This document shows, in pieces, positions 41,844-52,256 of a stretch of DNA of 64,000 nucleotides. The translations under genes and the position numbers were made by a program. This DNA is from Methylomarinum sp. Ch1-1. GTDB lineage: Bacteria > Pseudomonadota > Gammaproteobacteria > Methylococcales > Methylomonadaceae. The stretch lies in assembly GCF_030717995.2 (NCBI RefSeq), contig NZ_CP157743.1:3002501-3066500 (forward strand), in the 5' to 3' direction. Within the stretch, counting starts at the first letter, position 1, and every line of letters starts with the position of its first letter. The notes beneath the pieces are model-generated. The model saw nothing but the letters and a program-made list of their open reading frames with translations, was not told where the DNA came from and did no database searches.

Positions 41844-42564
41844 CACGGCCCTGGTGCTATCGATATTGACCTCTTCTGCCCATGCCTTCGACTGGAGCAG
41901 CAGCAACATACAATTACTCTATGGCGGCGATTTCGAGCTGGGTGATCGCGACCGAACGACAGTCACGGTCGAGCACGCTCACGGCTGGCAATACGGCAGC
42001 AACTTTTTTTTCGTCGATATGGTCAGCCGCAATGATATCGGCGTCGAAGTTTATGCCGAAGTGTATTCCTATATCAGCCTGAGCAAGGTTAGCGGCAATA
42101 ACATCGGTTTCGGACCGGTCAACGATATTTCGCTGCTGGCGGGCGTCAATATCAGTAACAAACCGGAGCAGGACAACTTCAAGGCCTATCTGGCCGGCGT
42201 CAGCTTCGACCTGAACAATCAGTGGTTCGATTACCTGCAATTGGACGCCGCCGTCTACAAGGATGACAGCGTTTCGGGCAAATATGGTCTGCAATTCACG
42301 CCGGTCTGGAGCCTGCCTTTCAGCATTGCCGGCATCAAAGCCAAGTTCCGCGGGTTTGCCGATTTCAGAACCGGCAATACCAACAACTCCGGCAACGTCC
42401 ATATCCTGGCGCAACCGCAAATGTTGATCGATGTCGGCGACCTGGTCGGCTGGAAAAGCGACAAGTTTTACATTGGCGCCGAATATATGTATTGGTACAA
42501 CAAATTCGGCCTGGACAACGTCGAGGAATCGACGGTGCAAGGCATGATGATTGCCTTCTTCTAA
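41830..42564 (+). CDS. Outer-membrane channel protein, OmpK/Tsx-like (DUF5020)
   Basis: The 244-aa product has a signal peptide ([17 protein letters not shown]) followed by alternating amphipathic strands ending in aromatic Phe (MMIAFF), typical of a beta-barrel. The text FDWSSSNIQLLYGGDFELGD, with FFFVDMV and YIGAEYMYWYNKFG, resembles nucleoside-specific channel (Tsx/OmpK) and DUF5020 proteins. It is the third gene of the kinase-cytochrome-barrel operon with a 14-bp overlap. The substrate is not evident. Confidence 0.75.
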   Translation: MKLINTALVLSILTSSAHAFDWSSSNIQLLYGGDFELGDRDRTTVTVEHAHGWQYGSNFFFVDMVSRNDIGVEVYAEVYSYISLSKVSGNNIGFGPVNDISLLAGVNISNKPEQDNFKAYLAGVSFDLNNQWFDYLQLDAAVYKDDSVSGKYGLQFTPVWSLPFSIAGIKAKFRGFADFRTGNTNNSGNVHILAQPQMLIDVGDLVGWKSDKFYIGAEYMYWYNKFGLDNVEESTVQGMMIAFF

Positions 42565-42650
42565 CCCGTTAGTTTATGCGGCCACGGCTACTATGCTCAG
42601 TTTAGGCATTAGTACGGCGTTTCGGACATGAATTTGAACAGGGACGGTTT

Positions 42651-42762
42651 CAGCAATTCCCGCTTTGGCGTTCAAAAATACTCAAACTGATGATATGGAC
42701 TCCTCTCCACCCTCTAACGGTGTCACAATACACCTACTAACAACTTAAACTGGGAATTGCTG
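42651..42762. mobile_element. 112-bp MITE with perfect 11-bp ends and 9-bp target duplication
   Basis: CAGCAATTCCC at 42,651-42,661 and GGGAATTGCTG at 42,752-42,762 are perfect terminal inverted repeats. They are flanked by GGACGGTTT directly repeated at 42,642-42,650 and 42,763-42,771. The inside is non-coding and AT-rich. It sits 80 bp before proS. The left end plus TTTGGCGTTCAAAAA recurs at 52,257. Confidence 0.8.
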
Positions 42763-42841
42763 GGACGGTTTAAAGAATTACCCGTTTTTTCCGTTAAAAA
42801 GGTAAAATACCCGGTTTTTGACTTATATTTCACAAAACATA

Positions 42842-44551
42842 ATGCGTACTACACAATTTCCTCTCAGCACCGTCAAAGAAATTCCATCCGATGCCGAAAT
42901 TGCCAGCCACAAACTGATGATTCGCGCCGGCCTGATCCGCAAACTGGCCGCCGGACTCTATACCTGGCTGCCGTTGGGCCTACGGGTTTTACGCAAAGTC
43001 GAAAAAATCACCCGCGAAGAAATGGAAAAAGCGGGCGCTCTGGAAGTGCTGATGCCGGCGTTGCAGCCGGCTGAATTATGGCAGGAAACCGGCCGCTGGG
43101 AACAATACGGTCCGGAACTGGCCCGTCTGCAGGATCGCCATGACCGCGACTTCTGCCTGGGACCGACTCACGAGGAAATCATCACCGATCTGGCGCGCAA
43201 TGAACTGAAAAGCTATAAACAGTTGCCGATCACCTATTACCAAATCCAGACCAAGTTTCGCGACGAGATCCGCCCTCGCTTCGGCGTCATGCGTTCGCGC
43301 GAATTCGTCATGAAGGATGCCTATTCATTCCACCTGGATCAAGAATCGCTGCAGCAAACCTATGACGTCATGTATCAGGCCTATAGCAATATTTTCAACC
43401 GCTTCGGTCTGGAATTCCGAGCCGTGATCGCCGATTCCGGCTCGATCGGCGGCGCGGTCTCCCATGAATTCCATGTGCTGGCCGATTCCGGCGAAGACGC
43501 GATCGCCTTTTCCAGCGACAGCGACTACGCCGCCAATATCGAAAAAGCCGAGGCGATCATGCCTATCGGCGATCGCGCCGAACCCGCCCAATCCCTGGAA
43601 AAGGTCGCCACGCCGGAACAACATAGCATCGAAGAAGTCAGCCGCTTCTTTGCGATCACCGCCGAACAATGTCTGAAAACCTTGATCGTCAAAGACGAAG
43701 ACGATGGCCTCGTCGCCCTGCTGGTCAGAGGCGACCATGAGCTGAACGAACTGAAGGCGGAAAAAATCGACGGCATTGTCTCGCCGCTGCAATTCGCCAG
43801 CGACGAGGAAATCATCGCCGCCTGCGGATGCAAACCCGGCTCCATCGGTCCGTTCGGATTGGATTTTCCAATCATCGCCGACCGCAGCGTCACCTTGATG
43901 AGCGACTTTGTTTGCGGCGCCAACGAAGACGGTCAGCATTATAAAGGCGTCAACTGGGAACGCGACTTGGCGCTGCCGGAACGCGTCGAGGATCTACGCA
44001 TCGTCGTCGAAGGCGATCCCAGTCCGGACGGCAAAGGCACGCTGACGATCGCCCGCGGCATCGAAGTCGGCCATATCTTCCAATTGGGCAATAAATACAG
44101 TGAATCGATGAATGCGTCTGTGATCAACGAGGGCGGCAAAAACCAGATCATGATCATGGGCTGTTACGGCATCGGTATTTCCCGCGTCGTCGCCGCCGCC
44201 ATCGAACAGGGTCATGACGACAAGGGCATCATCTGGCCGAATGAACTGGCGCCTTTCCAAGTGGCGCTGTGTCCGATGAACATGCATAAATCCGACCGTC
44301 TCAGGGATACCGCGGAAAAGCTCTATCAGGAGCTGCTCGATGCCGGCATCGATGTGCTGTTTGACGACCGCAAGGTACGCGCCGGCTTCATGTTCTCGGA
44401 CATGGAGTTGATCGGCATCCCCCATCGCATCGTCATCGGCGACCGCGGCCTCGATAACGGCACCGCCGAATACCGGGCTCGCACAGCCAGCGAAAATCAG
44501 GACATCCCATTAACCGACGTCGTCGAGTTTCTTAACAACAAACTCTCGTAA
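42842..44551 (+). CDS. proS: Prolyl-tRNA synthetase
   Basis: The class II enzyme charges tRNA-Pro with proline. The 569-aa chain is the bacterial type with an editing insertion. It begins [19 protein letters not shown], with motif 1 around [17 protein letters not shown]. Motif 2 is [20 protein letters not shown], and the editing (INS) domain spans about residues 220-410 ([19 protein letters not shown]). Motif 3 and the anticodon-binding domain ([35 protein letters not shown]) complete it. I chose the ATG at 42842 over one at 42818 because MRTTQ is the standard N terminus. A MITE lies just upstream. Confidence 0.96.
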   Translation: MRTTQFPLSTVKEIPSDAEIASHKLMIRAGLIRKLAAGLYTWLPLGLRVLRKVEKITREEMEKAGALEVLMPALQPAELWQETGRWEQYGPELARLQDRHDRDFCLGPTHEEIITDLARNELKSYKQLPITYYQIQTKFRDEIRPRFGVMRSREFVMKDAYSFHLDQESLQQTYDVMYQAYSNIFNRFGLEFRAVIADSGSIGGAVSHEFHVLADSGEDAIAFSSDSDYAANIEKAEAIMPIGDRAEPAQSLEKVATPEQHSIEEVSRFFAITAEQCLKTLIVKDEDDGLVALLVRGDHELNELKAEKIDGIVSPLQFASDEEIIAACGCKPGSIGPFGLDFPIIADRSVTLMSDFVCGANEDGQHYKGVNWERDLALPERVEDLRIVVEGDPSPDGKGTLTIARGIEVGHIFQLGNKYSESMNASVINEGGKNQIMIMGCYGIGISRVVAAAIEQGHDDKGIIWPNELAPFQVALCPMNMHKSDRLRDTAEKLYQELLDAGIDVLFDDRKVRAGFMFSDMELIGIPHRIVIGDRGLDNGTAEYRARTASENQDIPLTDVVEFLNNKLS

Positions 44552-44721
44552 CTCTCGAGCAAAAGCGGCATCGTAGTGGCATACAGCAAGATTCCCGTAT
44601 GGCGCTACGACGCTTCCAAACTACGATATTGAACAGACATGAGATACACACGTCCCAACTTGATGACTGCATCTTCCTGTCCTCCAGGATGAAACAAATT
44701 TCTATTGGAATGACCTACCCG

Positions 44722-45795
44722 TCAAACTGCAGAGTCAGGCAAATCCTCCGGCGCCAGTAACTGCTCTCCTTCCCTCAGGCCGCTGATCACCCTAACCAGG
44801 CCATTGCTTTGCCTGCCCAACCGTACGAAGCGGCGCTCCACGACGCCTTGCTTGACCACCCAGACCACATCCAGTTGTCCAACCTGTTTGCTGTAACGGG
44901 CTGGAATCAACAATCTATCTTCCATCCCCAGCGGAATGCGAATGCGGGCGAACATACCGGGCAATAGTTTAACGTCATGTTCGATTTGCGCCTTGACCAG
45001 AAAACTGCGCGCGCCGGGTTCTGCCGCCGGCACGATTTCATCGATGACCACCGTCATCTCCTTTTGCAACGCGTCGATGACCGCCTGTAGCCTTAGCCCG
45101 GTCTGCAGAGTCAGCGCTAGCGATTCCCTGACATAGGCGGCGACACGCAGCGTGTGCGGGTCGTATACCGACAGCAGACGCATGCCCGGCGTCGCCATAT
45201 CGCCGTTTTCGACGAAATGATCGATCACCCGTCCGGAAAAAGTCGCCTTGATTCGGCTGTAGCTCAGCGCATTTTCCACCTCGGCCATACGCTGTTTGGC
45301 GGCGGAATATTGTGCTCGCACACTGTGATATTCCGCCGTCGCCACCTCCAGAGTCGCTTGAGTCGCGCTTTGCTTGGCGAATAAATGGCGAGTGCGCTCA
45401 TAATGTTGTTTTGCCCGCTGTAACTGGGCGTATAGCGCATTGCGCTGATCCCGCGCCTGCGCGACGCGAGACTTCAAATCGACATTATCCAGCTCGATCA
45501 GTAAATCGCCGTCATTGACGCTGTCGCCGGCATGAACATGAACCTTGGTGACCCGCGCCATGATTTGCGCGGATATCGCGGAAGATTGTTCGGATTGCAA
45601 GGTCGCGGCAATCTCCTCATAAATGGGGACAGGCTGCTTTTTCAATTTCAGCACCGGCCCTTGATAGGCGAGGCCAGCCGGCAAGGTGTCCGGGACGATT
45701 TTGTCGTTGAATGCGCCGGCCATCCATAAAATCATCAAGATCAATAAAGCGGCCGCCGCCAGCGCCATCAAACCCTTTTTAAGTTGACTGTTCAT
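44722..45795 (-). CDS. RND efflux periplasmic adaptor, second system
   Basis: The membrane fusion protein has an N-terminal anchor (LMALAAAALLILMILWMAG), the lipoyl half-motif VHAGDSVNDGDLLIELDNVDL, a coiled-coil hairpin (about 110-175) and the second half KATFSGRVIDHFVENGDMA. Barrel domains follow. Its ATG at 45795 lies inside the end of the permease gene, giving a 17-bp overlap and the order permease then adaptor, the reverse of the other pump in this window. An upstream ATG at 45807 would lengthen the overlap. Substrates are unknown. Confidence 0.87.
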   Translation of the reverse strand: MNSQLKKGLMALAAAALLILMILWMAGAFNDKIVPDTLPAGLAYQGPVLKLKKQPVPIYEEIAATLQSEQSSAISAQIMARVTKVHVHAGDSVNDGDLLIELDNVDLKSRVAQARDQRNALYAQLQRAKQHYERTRHLFAKQSATQATLEVATAEYHSVRAQYSAAKQRMAEVENALSYSRIKATFSGRVIDHFVENGDMATPGMRLLSVYDPHTLRVAAYVRESLALTLQTGLRLQAVIDALQKEMTVVIDEIVPAAEPGARSFLVKAQIEHDVKLLPGMFARIRIPLGMEDRLLIPARYSKQVGQLDVVWVVKQGVVERRFVRLGRQSNGLVRVISGLREGEQLLAPEDLPDSAV

Positions 45796-48700
45796 AACTA
45801 TCCGCATAAATCAAATAATAGACTGTAGGGACCACCAACAACGTAAACACCGTCGAAGCCAAAATGCCGAAAATGATGGCGATAGCCAGGCCACTGAACA
45901 CCGGGTCTAAGACGATGACGATGTTGCCCAACAGCGTCGTGCCGGCGGTCAGCAACACCGGCCGCATCCGCACCGCGCCGGCCTGACGCAGGGCTTCTTT
46001 CAGCACCATGCCTTCGGACTTGGCCTGCATGATGAATTCGACCAGAATCAGCGAATTACGCACGACGATGCCGGCCAACGCAATCATGCCGATCATCGCG
46101 GTAGCGGTAAACAGTACCGGATCGGGACTGCCATCGATGAAGCGCTCACCGAACTGATTTAACAGCCAAAAGCCGGGCATGATGCCGATGATGGTCAATG
46201 GAATCGATGACATGATGATCAGCGACAATGTCGTCGACTCGGTTTGCACACGCAGCACGAAGAAGATGCCGACCAAGGCGAACGCAAAAGCCAAGCCCAT
46301 GTCCCTGAACACGCGCACGGTAATTTTCCATTCTCCTTCACCGGACCACGACAACGACACACCATCCGGCAAGCGCCAGGGAATACCGCCGCCGGAATCC
46401 AGAAAGGTGCGACTATCCCAGGCCGGCGCGGTATCATCGCGCTGAGACAGGTCGGCATTGACATCGGCGATCACTTCCGCCGGGGTGCGCCCTTCCAGTT
46501 CGGCCATGACATAAACGACCGTTTTCAGATCCTTATGCAGAATGGGCTGATCGGCGGTTAATTCGGCAAACTCGCCCAACTCCTGTAAGGGAACCAATTG
46601 ACCGTCCCTTCCCTTTATCACCAGCACCGATAAGTCATGCTTTTCACTGCGCTCCTGTTTGGGTAACTGTAACTGCATCGCCACCGGTTGCAGCTCGCGC
46701 TCAAGGTTCAGATAACCGGCCACCTGCCCCTGATTGGCGATCTGCAAAGTCGTCGCGATAGCCTGGGTCGATATCCCCGACATAGCCGCTTTTTCCTTAT
46801 CGGTCCGAAAGCGCCAGCGCCGTTGTTCCGCCGCGATGCTGGAGTCGATATCGACGACGAAGGGTTCCTGGGCCAAACGTTGCATGACCCGTTGTGCGGC
46901 CTGCTGCTGTTGCTGATAGTCGGTGAAGGTTTCGCCATAAATTTCGGCGACCAGCGTGCTCATGACCGGCGGTCCGGGAGGCACTTCAACCACCTTGATC
47001 GAAATGCCGTCCCGGTTGAGCGGCTGCAATAATTTACGCAGTCGCAACAACACCGCATGCGACTGATGTTCACGTTCGAGCTTAGGCGCCAACGTCAAAC
47101 GGATGTCGGCCAGGTTCGGGGCGAGGCGATAGTCATACTGACGCACCAGACCATTGAAATCGATCGGCGAAGGCTTGCCGACATAAGCCGCCAAGGCATA
47201 AACCTCCGGCAGCTGGCTCGCCAAGGTCATCGCTCGCCGGGTGATCGCCGCAGTATGTTCCAGATCACTGTGTTCCGGCATATCGACGATGATCTGCATT
47301 TCGGCCTTGTTGTCATAGGGCAGCAATTTCAGCGGCACCATTCTCAACACCGGCAGTAAGGCCGTGGCGATAAATAATACCAGCATCACGGCGATCAATA
47401 ACCAGGCGGATTTTCGATTTGCGATGCAAGGGTTAAGCAGACGCGCATAAAAATTCATCATCGCACCCGATACCTGGCTGTCTTCGACCGGTTTCAGCGC
47501 CTTGCTGGCCAACCATGGCGTGACGATGAAGGCGACGACGGTCGACAATATAACCGCGATAGGGACGTTGAACGCCATCGGCGCCATATAAGGCCCCATC
47601 ATGCCGGTAATAAAGGCCAGCGGAATAAACGCCAGGATAATGGTCAGCGTCGACATCAACAAAGCCGGTCTAATCTCGGCCATCGCCGCGATAATACGTT
47701 CGCTCTGACTGCCCTGCCCCTGACGCATGAAGCGTTCTATGTTATCGATGCCGGTGATTGGATCATCGACCAGCAGACCCAAGGCCAAAATCAGCGCAAA
47801 CAGCGTCACTCGATTGATCGTGTAACCGAAAGCCATATCCAGCGCCAGCGTCGCGCCGTAACAGATCGGAATCGCCAAGCCGACCACCAGCGCCGGCCGC
47901 CAACCCAAAAAAACGCCGATGAAAACGACCACCGTCGCGATCGCGAAGCCTAGACTGCTGGTCAGGTTATTGACCTTGTCATTGGCTGTTTTGCCATAAT
48001 CGCGCAATACTTCCAGTTTAACTTCCGGCGGCAGCAGCTTGCGTTGCAATTCGGCCAGACGCGCATGAATATCGTTGGCGACCGCCACGGCATTGGCGCC
48101 GCGCTTTTTCGCAATCGCCAGCGTCGCCAACGGGTAATCCTGCTTATACTGACTGGCCGACGGATGGTTGTGGGCAAAGCGTATCCAGCTGTAATCCTCA
48201 ACTTCGCCGGGTCCATCGACTATCTCGGCCACGTCCCGCAAATACACAGGCACGCCGTCGACCCGATTGATGACCAAGCCACGCAGTTGTTCGACGCTGT
48301 CGATGAAATCGCCGGCTTCCAATTCAATCGATTGCTGATCCACCGACACCAGACCGGCCTGGAATAACAGATTGGCTGATTGTATCGCATGCAACACGTC
48401 TATCGGCGAACTGTGTCTGGCCGCCAAACTTTGCACATTCAGGTTGATATTGATACGCCGAGGACGTCCTCCGTGGACGGTAATCTGATTGGTGTCTTCT
48501 ATTTGCTGCAAATCGTTGGAGATTTCATCGGCAAAACGGCGCAGTTCATAATCACCATACAAGTCGGGCCGCTCGCTCCATAAACCGATCATCACGATCG
48601 GCACATCGTCAACTTCGATCGGCTTGACGATCCAATTGCGCACGACCGCCGGCACCTGATCCTGGTTCGAATACAGCTTGCTGTACGTGTTCAGCAGAGC

Positions 48701-49069
48701 ATCCTCGCGGTCCTCGCCGACATAGAAGCGTAATGTAACGATGGCCTGTCCGGTCTCGGAACGGGAATAAACATGTTCGATGCCGGTGATCTGCGATAGC
48801 AACTTTTCCAGTCGGGTAGTAACCTGCTTTTCCACCTGTCGCGCCGACAAACCCGGCGCCGAAACCAGCACATTCGCCATCGGCACGACAATCTGCGGCT
48901 CCTCCTCACGCGGGGTCAGCCACAACGCGATAACGCCCAGAGAAATCGATAAAACGAAAAAAAATACCGGCAGGCCGCCGCGCAAGGCGTAGGCCACGAC
49001 ACGATCGAGCAAGTGATGAGGCGAGGGACGAGAAGAGCTGTTCACAGTCATCCAATTTTGATTAGCCAC
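45779..49069 (-). CDS. RND efflux permease, second system
   Basis: The 1096-aa AcrB-like permease has an N terminus of VVAYALRGGLPVFFFVLSISLGVIALWL, porter motifs (PGLSARQVEKQVTTRLEKLL) and twelve membrane segments. In TM4 the motif is ALGLLVDDPITGIDNIERFM, which retains both proton-carrying aspartates, unlike the other pump. The sequence VPPGPPVMSTLVAEIYGET and its adaptor arrangement place it among the cation or broad-specificity pumps; substrate cannot be assigned. It overlaps its adaptor by 17 bp. No outer-membrane factor is next to it. Confidence 0.9.
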   Translation of the reverse strand: MANQNWMTVNSSSRPSPHHLLDRVVAYALRGGLPVFFFVLSISLGVIALWLTPREEEPQIVVPMANVLVSAPGLSARQVEKQVTTRLEKLLSQITGIEHVYSRSETGQAIVTLRFYVGEDREDALLNTYSKLYSNQDQVPAVVRNWIVKPIEVDDVPIVMIGLWSERPDLYGDYELRRFADEISNDLQQIEDTNQITVHGGRPRRININLNVQSLAARHSSPIDVLHAIQSANLLFQAGLVSVDQQSIELEAGDFIDSVEQLRGLVINRVDGVPVYLRDVAEIVDGPGEVEDYSWIRFAHNHPSASQYKQDYPLATLAIAKKRGANAVAVANDIHARLAELQRKLLPPEVKLEVLRDYGKTANDKVNNLTSSLGFAIATVVVFIGVFLGWRPALVVGLAIPICYGATLALDMAFGYTINRVTLFALILALGLLVDDPITGIDNIERFMRQGQGSQSERIIAAMAEIRPALLMSTLTIILAFIPLAFITGMMGPYMAPMAFNVPIAVILSTVVAFIVTPWLASKALKPVEDSQVSGAMMNFYARLLNPCIANRKSAWLLIAVMLVLFIATALLPVLRMVPLKLLPYDNKAEMQIIVDMPEHSDLEHTAAITRRAMTLASQLPEVYALAAYVGKPSPIDFNGLVRQYDYRLAPNLADIRLTLAPKLEREHQSHAVLLRLRKLLQPLNRDGISIKVVEVPPGPPVMSTLVAEIYGETFTDYQQQQQAAQRVMQRLAQEPFVVDIDSSIAAEQRRWRFRTDKEKAAMSGISTQAIATTLQIANQGQVAGYLNLERELQPVAMQLQLPKQERSEKHDLSVLVIKGRDGQLVPLQELGEFAELTADQPILHKDLKTVVYVMAELEGRTPAEVIADVNADLSQRDDTAPAWDSRTFLDSGGGIPWRLPDGVSLSWSGEGEWKITVRVFRDMGLAFAFALVGIFFVLRVQTESTTLSLIIMSSIPLTIIGIMPGFWLLNQFGERFIDGSPDPVLFTATAMIGMIALAGIVVRNSLILVEFIMQAKSEGMVLKEALRQAGAVRMRPVLLTAGTTLLGNIVIVLDPVFSGLAIAIIFGILASTVFTLLVVPTVYYLIYADSYEQST

Positions 49070-49241
49070 GATTCAGAGTATATAGGAATGACTAACTTAT
49101 CGATACGGCGAACATGAGCTATTGCCGGAAGAACGCCATGTAACATGAAAAGCATCCGGGCCTACAAGGATGTCTTCAAGCCGTCTTCTGGAATCGATCC
49201 CGATACTTCCTACATCTGCTAAAGCGAAGTAAAGTTATCCT

Positions 49242-49471
49242 TAACTATTCAGCTTGATACTGAGAAAATATTTCTTTTACTCTCAATTGCTTGCGGAAGA
49301 AGTGTATGCGACAGGGATGTCGCATCCAAGCCTATAGGGATATATTCACCCAGCACCTAAATAAACGAAGATGATTTATCGCAGCCATTAGCCTATGGAA
49401 TTTAGGTGCTGGGTGAACGGCGTCTTCTGGAGCAAGTAACTGATAGTAAAAATTCTTATACTGAATAGTTA
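49242..49471. mobile_element. 230-bp MITE-like element with TA-flanked inverted ends
   Basis: Left end TAACTATTCAG and right end CTGAATAGTTA are perfect inverted copies. Similarity continues inward for about 50 bp (TTTTACTCTCAATTGCTTGC against TTTTTACTATCAGTTACTTGC). The outermost TA on each side fits a TA target, as for IS630/Tc1-type elements. The palindromic module 49,347-49,415 lies inside. No ORF is present. The region 49,070-49,241 has only fragments of similar repeats. Confidence 0.7.
49347..49415. repeat. Palindromic module, orientation 1
   Basis: CACCCAGCACCTAAAT and ATTTAGGTGCTGGGTG, 16-bp perfect inverted arms, enclose a 37-bp unique core that begins AAACGAAGATGATTTATC. The same core occurs reverse-complemented between the same arms at 52,344-52,406, while the right flank keeps its orientation. 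Confidence 0.75.
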
Positions 49472-49560
49472 CAATTATTCTTATATGCTAAGCCATAGTA
49501 AGGGGGACGTATTGAGCTTGTCAATGCTCGACTCGATGAGCGGCTATTTTCATTTTGAAG

Positions 49561-49716
49561 TAATTATTCAGCGTAGTTTTACTAAGAGGGAGTAGGTCAT
49601 TGATTTATCGGGCTGTCTGCAACAGGACGTTGCAGTCAGAGCTTACATGGATGTATTCACGCGTCCCGAGAAATCAGTGACCTACTGCCTAAAACCCGAA
49701 AGATACTGAATAGTTA
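49561..49716. mobile_element. 156-bp MITE-like element, same end family
   Basis: TAATTATTCAG and CTGAATAGTTA ends, with inner inverted arms GTAGGTCATTGATTTATCGGG and its near complement at the right (50-bp imperfect arms). It differs internally from the 230-bp element, so both may be moved by one enzyme that sees the shared ends. Confidence 0.65.
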
Positions 49717-49798
49717 CATTTTGAATAGCAAAAAAGAAAAGGATCAACCATCCCTGGCCGAAAATTAGCCGTCTGTCGATGACAAACGGTGCATATTC

Positions 49799-49969
49799 CT
49801 ATTTCATCAACGTGAACATGACTTTAACTGCGCCGCATTGCGGACACTCCCAGTCATCAGGCAAGTCTTCCCAGCGAGTGCCTGGAGCGATGCCGCTGTC
49901 AGGATCGCCTTTAGCTTCATCGTAAATATGTCCACAAGTTTTACATTTGTATTGTCTAAATTCGGCCAT
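49799..49969 (-). CDS. Rubredoxin
   Basis: The 56-aa iron protein reads [20 protein letters not shown], then [20 protein letters not shown] and ECPQCG. Cysteines 9, 12, 42 and 45 form the two C-x2-C(G) ligand pairs of the FeS4 centre. The conserved [15 protein letters not shown] is complete. It transfers single electrons, for example to oxygenases or to peroxide-reducing enzymes; no partner is adjacent. It lies between a repeat-rich stretch and the hppA 3' end, 105 bp away on the same strand. Confidence 0.95.
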   Translation of the reverse strand: MAEFRQYKCKTCGHIYDEAKGDPDSGIAPGTRWEDLPDDWECPQCGAVKVMFTLMK

Positions 49970-50073
49970 TACTTAATTCCTATTATTTAAAGCAATGGGA
50001 TTATAGCGTATAGGGAAAGGTCCAAAAAACCATGAACTTTTTACCTGAATAACAGGACATCCGCAAGCCTCAT

Positions 50074-52104
50074 TTACACCAACAGCGGCGCAATCACCAA
50101 AGATACGATCGCCATCAACTTGACGACGATATTCAATGCCGGCCCGGAAGTGTCCTTGAACGGGTCGCCGACGGTATCTCCGCACACCGCCGCCTTATGG
50201 GCATCGCCACCCTTGCCGCCATGCGCGCCGCCCTCGATCAACTTCTTGGCGTTATCCCAAGCGCCGCCGGCATTGGCCATAAACAGCGCCAACAATACCC
50301 CGGCGAGCAAGGAGCCTGCCAGCAAGCCGCCCAGTGCTTGTTTACCCAAGAAGAATCCGACAATTACCGGCGCCGAAACGGTGGTGATGCCCGGCAGGAT
50401 CATTTCTCTCAGCGATGCCTTCGTGGATATTTCGATACAGCGACTGGAATCAGGCGGCGTGTCGCCTTCCATCAGTCCCGGAATTTCCCGAAACTGTCTG
50501 CGCACCTCCTCGACCATGTCTTGAGCTGCCTTTCCGACCGAATCCATCGTCATCGCGCCGACCAGAAACGGCACGGAACCGCCAACGAACAGACCGATCA
50601 CGACCAGCGGATTCAGCAGGTCGATCTTGTCTAACTGCGCCGCCGTTGCATAGGCGGAAAACAAAGCCAATGCGGTCAATGCCGCGGAGCCGATGGCGAA
50701 GCCTTTGCCGACGGCGGCTGTGGTATTGCCGATCGCATCCAGCGAATCGGTGATCTTGCGGGTTTCCGCCCCCAGTTCCGACATTTCGCTGATGCCGCCG
50801 GCATTATCGGCGATCGGACCGTAGGCGTCGACCGACATCGTCACCCCGGTCGTAGCCAACATTCCCACTGCGGCAATGCCTATGCCATACAGGCCAGCCG
50901 AATGAAAAGCCAGAAAAATCGCGACGCAGATGCCCAATACCGGCAACACGGTCGAGCGCATACCGATGCCGAGTCCGGCAATGATATTGGTTGCCGGTCC
51001 GAAATTCGACGCCTCGGCAATCTTCTCGATCGGTTTTTTCGCGGTATAATAATCGGTCACACGACCGATGAAAATACCGACGACCGTTCCGCCCAATACG
51101 GCATAAAAGGGACCATCCAAGGCCGTTATACGATCGCCGAGTTTAAACTGTATGCCGAGATGATGGATCAGCAGATAAGCAAGACTCAGGAACACTAAGG
51201 CGGCAATCCAGGTGACCGCCTCCAGCGCATGGGCCGGATGGATATTTTTCAACAGATTCATCGCCAGTACGCCAATGACCGAGGCCAGCAATCCCAGCAC
51301 GATCAAGGCGATCGGCAACAACAGGGCCTTCGGCTGCATCAGGGTCATATCGACAAAGTTGGTCGACGTGGCGGCAATAGCGATCGAGGCAACAACCGAG
51401 CCGACATAAGACTCGAAAATATCGGCTCCCATGCCGGCGGTATCGCCGACATTATCGCCGACATTATCGGCAATAGTAGCCGGATTGCGAGGATCATCCT
51501 CGGGAATGCCGGCTTCCACCTTGCCGACCAGGTCGGCGCCGACATCCGCCGCCTTGGTATAAATCCCGCCGCCAATTCTGGCAAACAGCGCGATCGAGGA
51601 CGCGCCCATCGCGAAACCGCTTAAAATTTTGTAATTAGCGACATCGCTGGGATCGATCAGAGCGAACACCGTCGACACTCCGGCCAACCCCAATGAGGCA
51701 ACCGCCAAGCCCATCACCGAACCGCCGCCGAAGGCCACCGACAAAGCCGCCCCCATCCCTTTCTGGTTGGCCGCCGCGGAGGTTCTGACATTGGCCCGGG
51801 TGGCCGCCTTCATGCCGAAAAAACCGGCCGACATCGAACAGCCTGCGCCGGCCAAAAATGCATAAGCCGAACCATGACCGATTTTAAAATAGATCAAGCC
51901 TGCAACCAGCAATACGAACAGCAACAGAATCTTATATTCGGACTTCAGAAAAACCATCGCGCCGTCATGAATCAGGTCGGCTATCGCGCGCATCTTATCG
52001 CTACCGGTATCATGAGCAAGCACGACCCGATAAATAATGAAAGCGATGATGAGCCCAGCGATACCCGCATAAGGGGCGATTAACTTGAAAATTTCTATAT
52101 CCAT
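50074..52104 (-). CDS. hppA: Membrane-bound pyrophosphatase, K+-dependent type
   Basis: The enzyme hydrolyses pyrophosphate and pumps H+ or Na+ out of the cytosol. The 676-aa chain has about 16 membrane helices and the signature [20 protein letters not shown], followed by [21 protein letters not shown] second acidic set [12 protein letters not shown] and the C-terminal [15 protein letters not shown] bind substrate. In [11 protein letters not shown] the position that is Lys in K+-independent enzymes is Ala, so potassium dependence is expected. GGGAG lies 7 bases before the ATG at 52104; the ATG at 52122 lacks this. A palindrome CCTGGACGCCGTCCAGG at 52,154-52,170 lies just upstream. Confidence 0.94.
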   Translation of the reverse strand: MDIEIFKLIAPYAGIAGLIIAFIIYRVVLAHDTGSDKMRAIADLIHDGAMVFLKSEYKILLLFVLLVAGLIYFKIGHGSAYAFLAGAGCSMSAGFFGMKAATRANVRTSAAANQKGMGAALSVAFGGGSVMGLAVASLGLAGVSTVFALIDPSDVANYKILSGFAMGASSIALFARIGGGIYTKAADVGADLVGKVEAGIPEDDPRNPATIADNVGDNVGDTAGMGADIFESYVGSVVASIAIAATSTNFVDMTLMQPKALLLPIALIVLGLLASVIGVLAMNLLKNIHPAHALEAVTWIAALVFLSLAYLLIHHLGIQFKLGDRITALDGPFYAVLGGTVVGIFIGRVTDYYTAKKPIEKIAEASNFGPATNIIAGLGIGMRSTVLPVLGICVAIFLAFHSAGLYGIGIAAVGMLATTGVTMSVDAYGPIADNAGGISEMSELGAETRKITDSLDAIGNTTAAVGKGFAIGSAALTALALFSAYATAAQLDKIDLLNPLVVIGLFVGGSVPFLVGAMTMDSVGKAAQDMVEEVRRQFREIPGLMEGDTPPDSSRCIEISTKASLREMILPGITTVSAPVIVGFFLGKQALGGLLAGSLLAGVLLALFMANAGGAWDNAKKLIEGGAHGGKGGDAHKAAVCGDTVGDPFKDTSGPALNIVVKLMAIVSLVIAPLLV

Positions 52105-52153
52105 CAAAATCTCCCGCTGCATTCTAATGTGCGCGTTATTGTTGTTGTGCTTT

Positions 52154-52170
52154 CCTGGACGCCGTCCAGG
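52154..52170. promoter_or_regulatory. Palindrome upstream of hppA
   Basis: CCTGGACGCCGTCCAGG, perfect 8-bp arms around a central C, about 50 bp before the hppA start. It could be an operator or a transcript hairpin; I know no regulator for it. Confidence 0.35.
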
Positions 52171-52256
52171 CGATTGAAGGTCTTGTGTTTAGAGAACAGA
52201 CTTCTTTGAAAGTATATTACATTTAACGCTGGATTGTGAGTTGGCCTCATTGGTAC

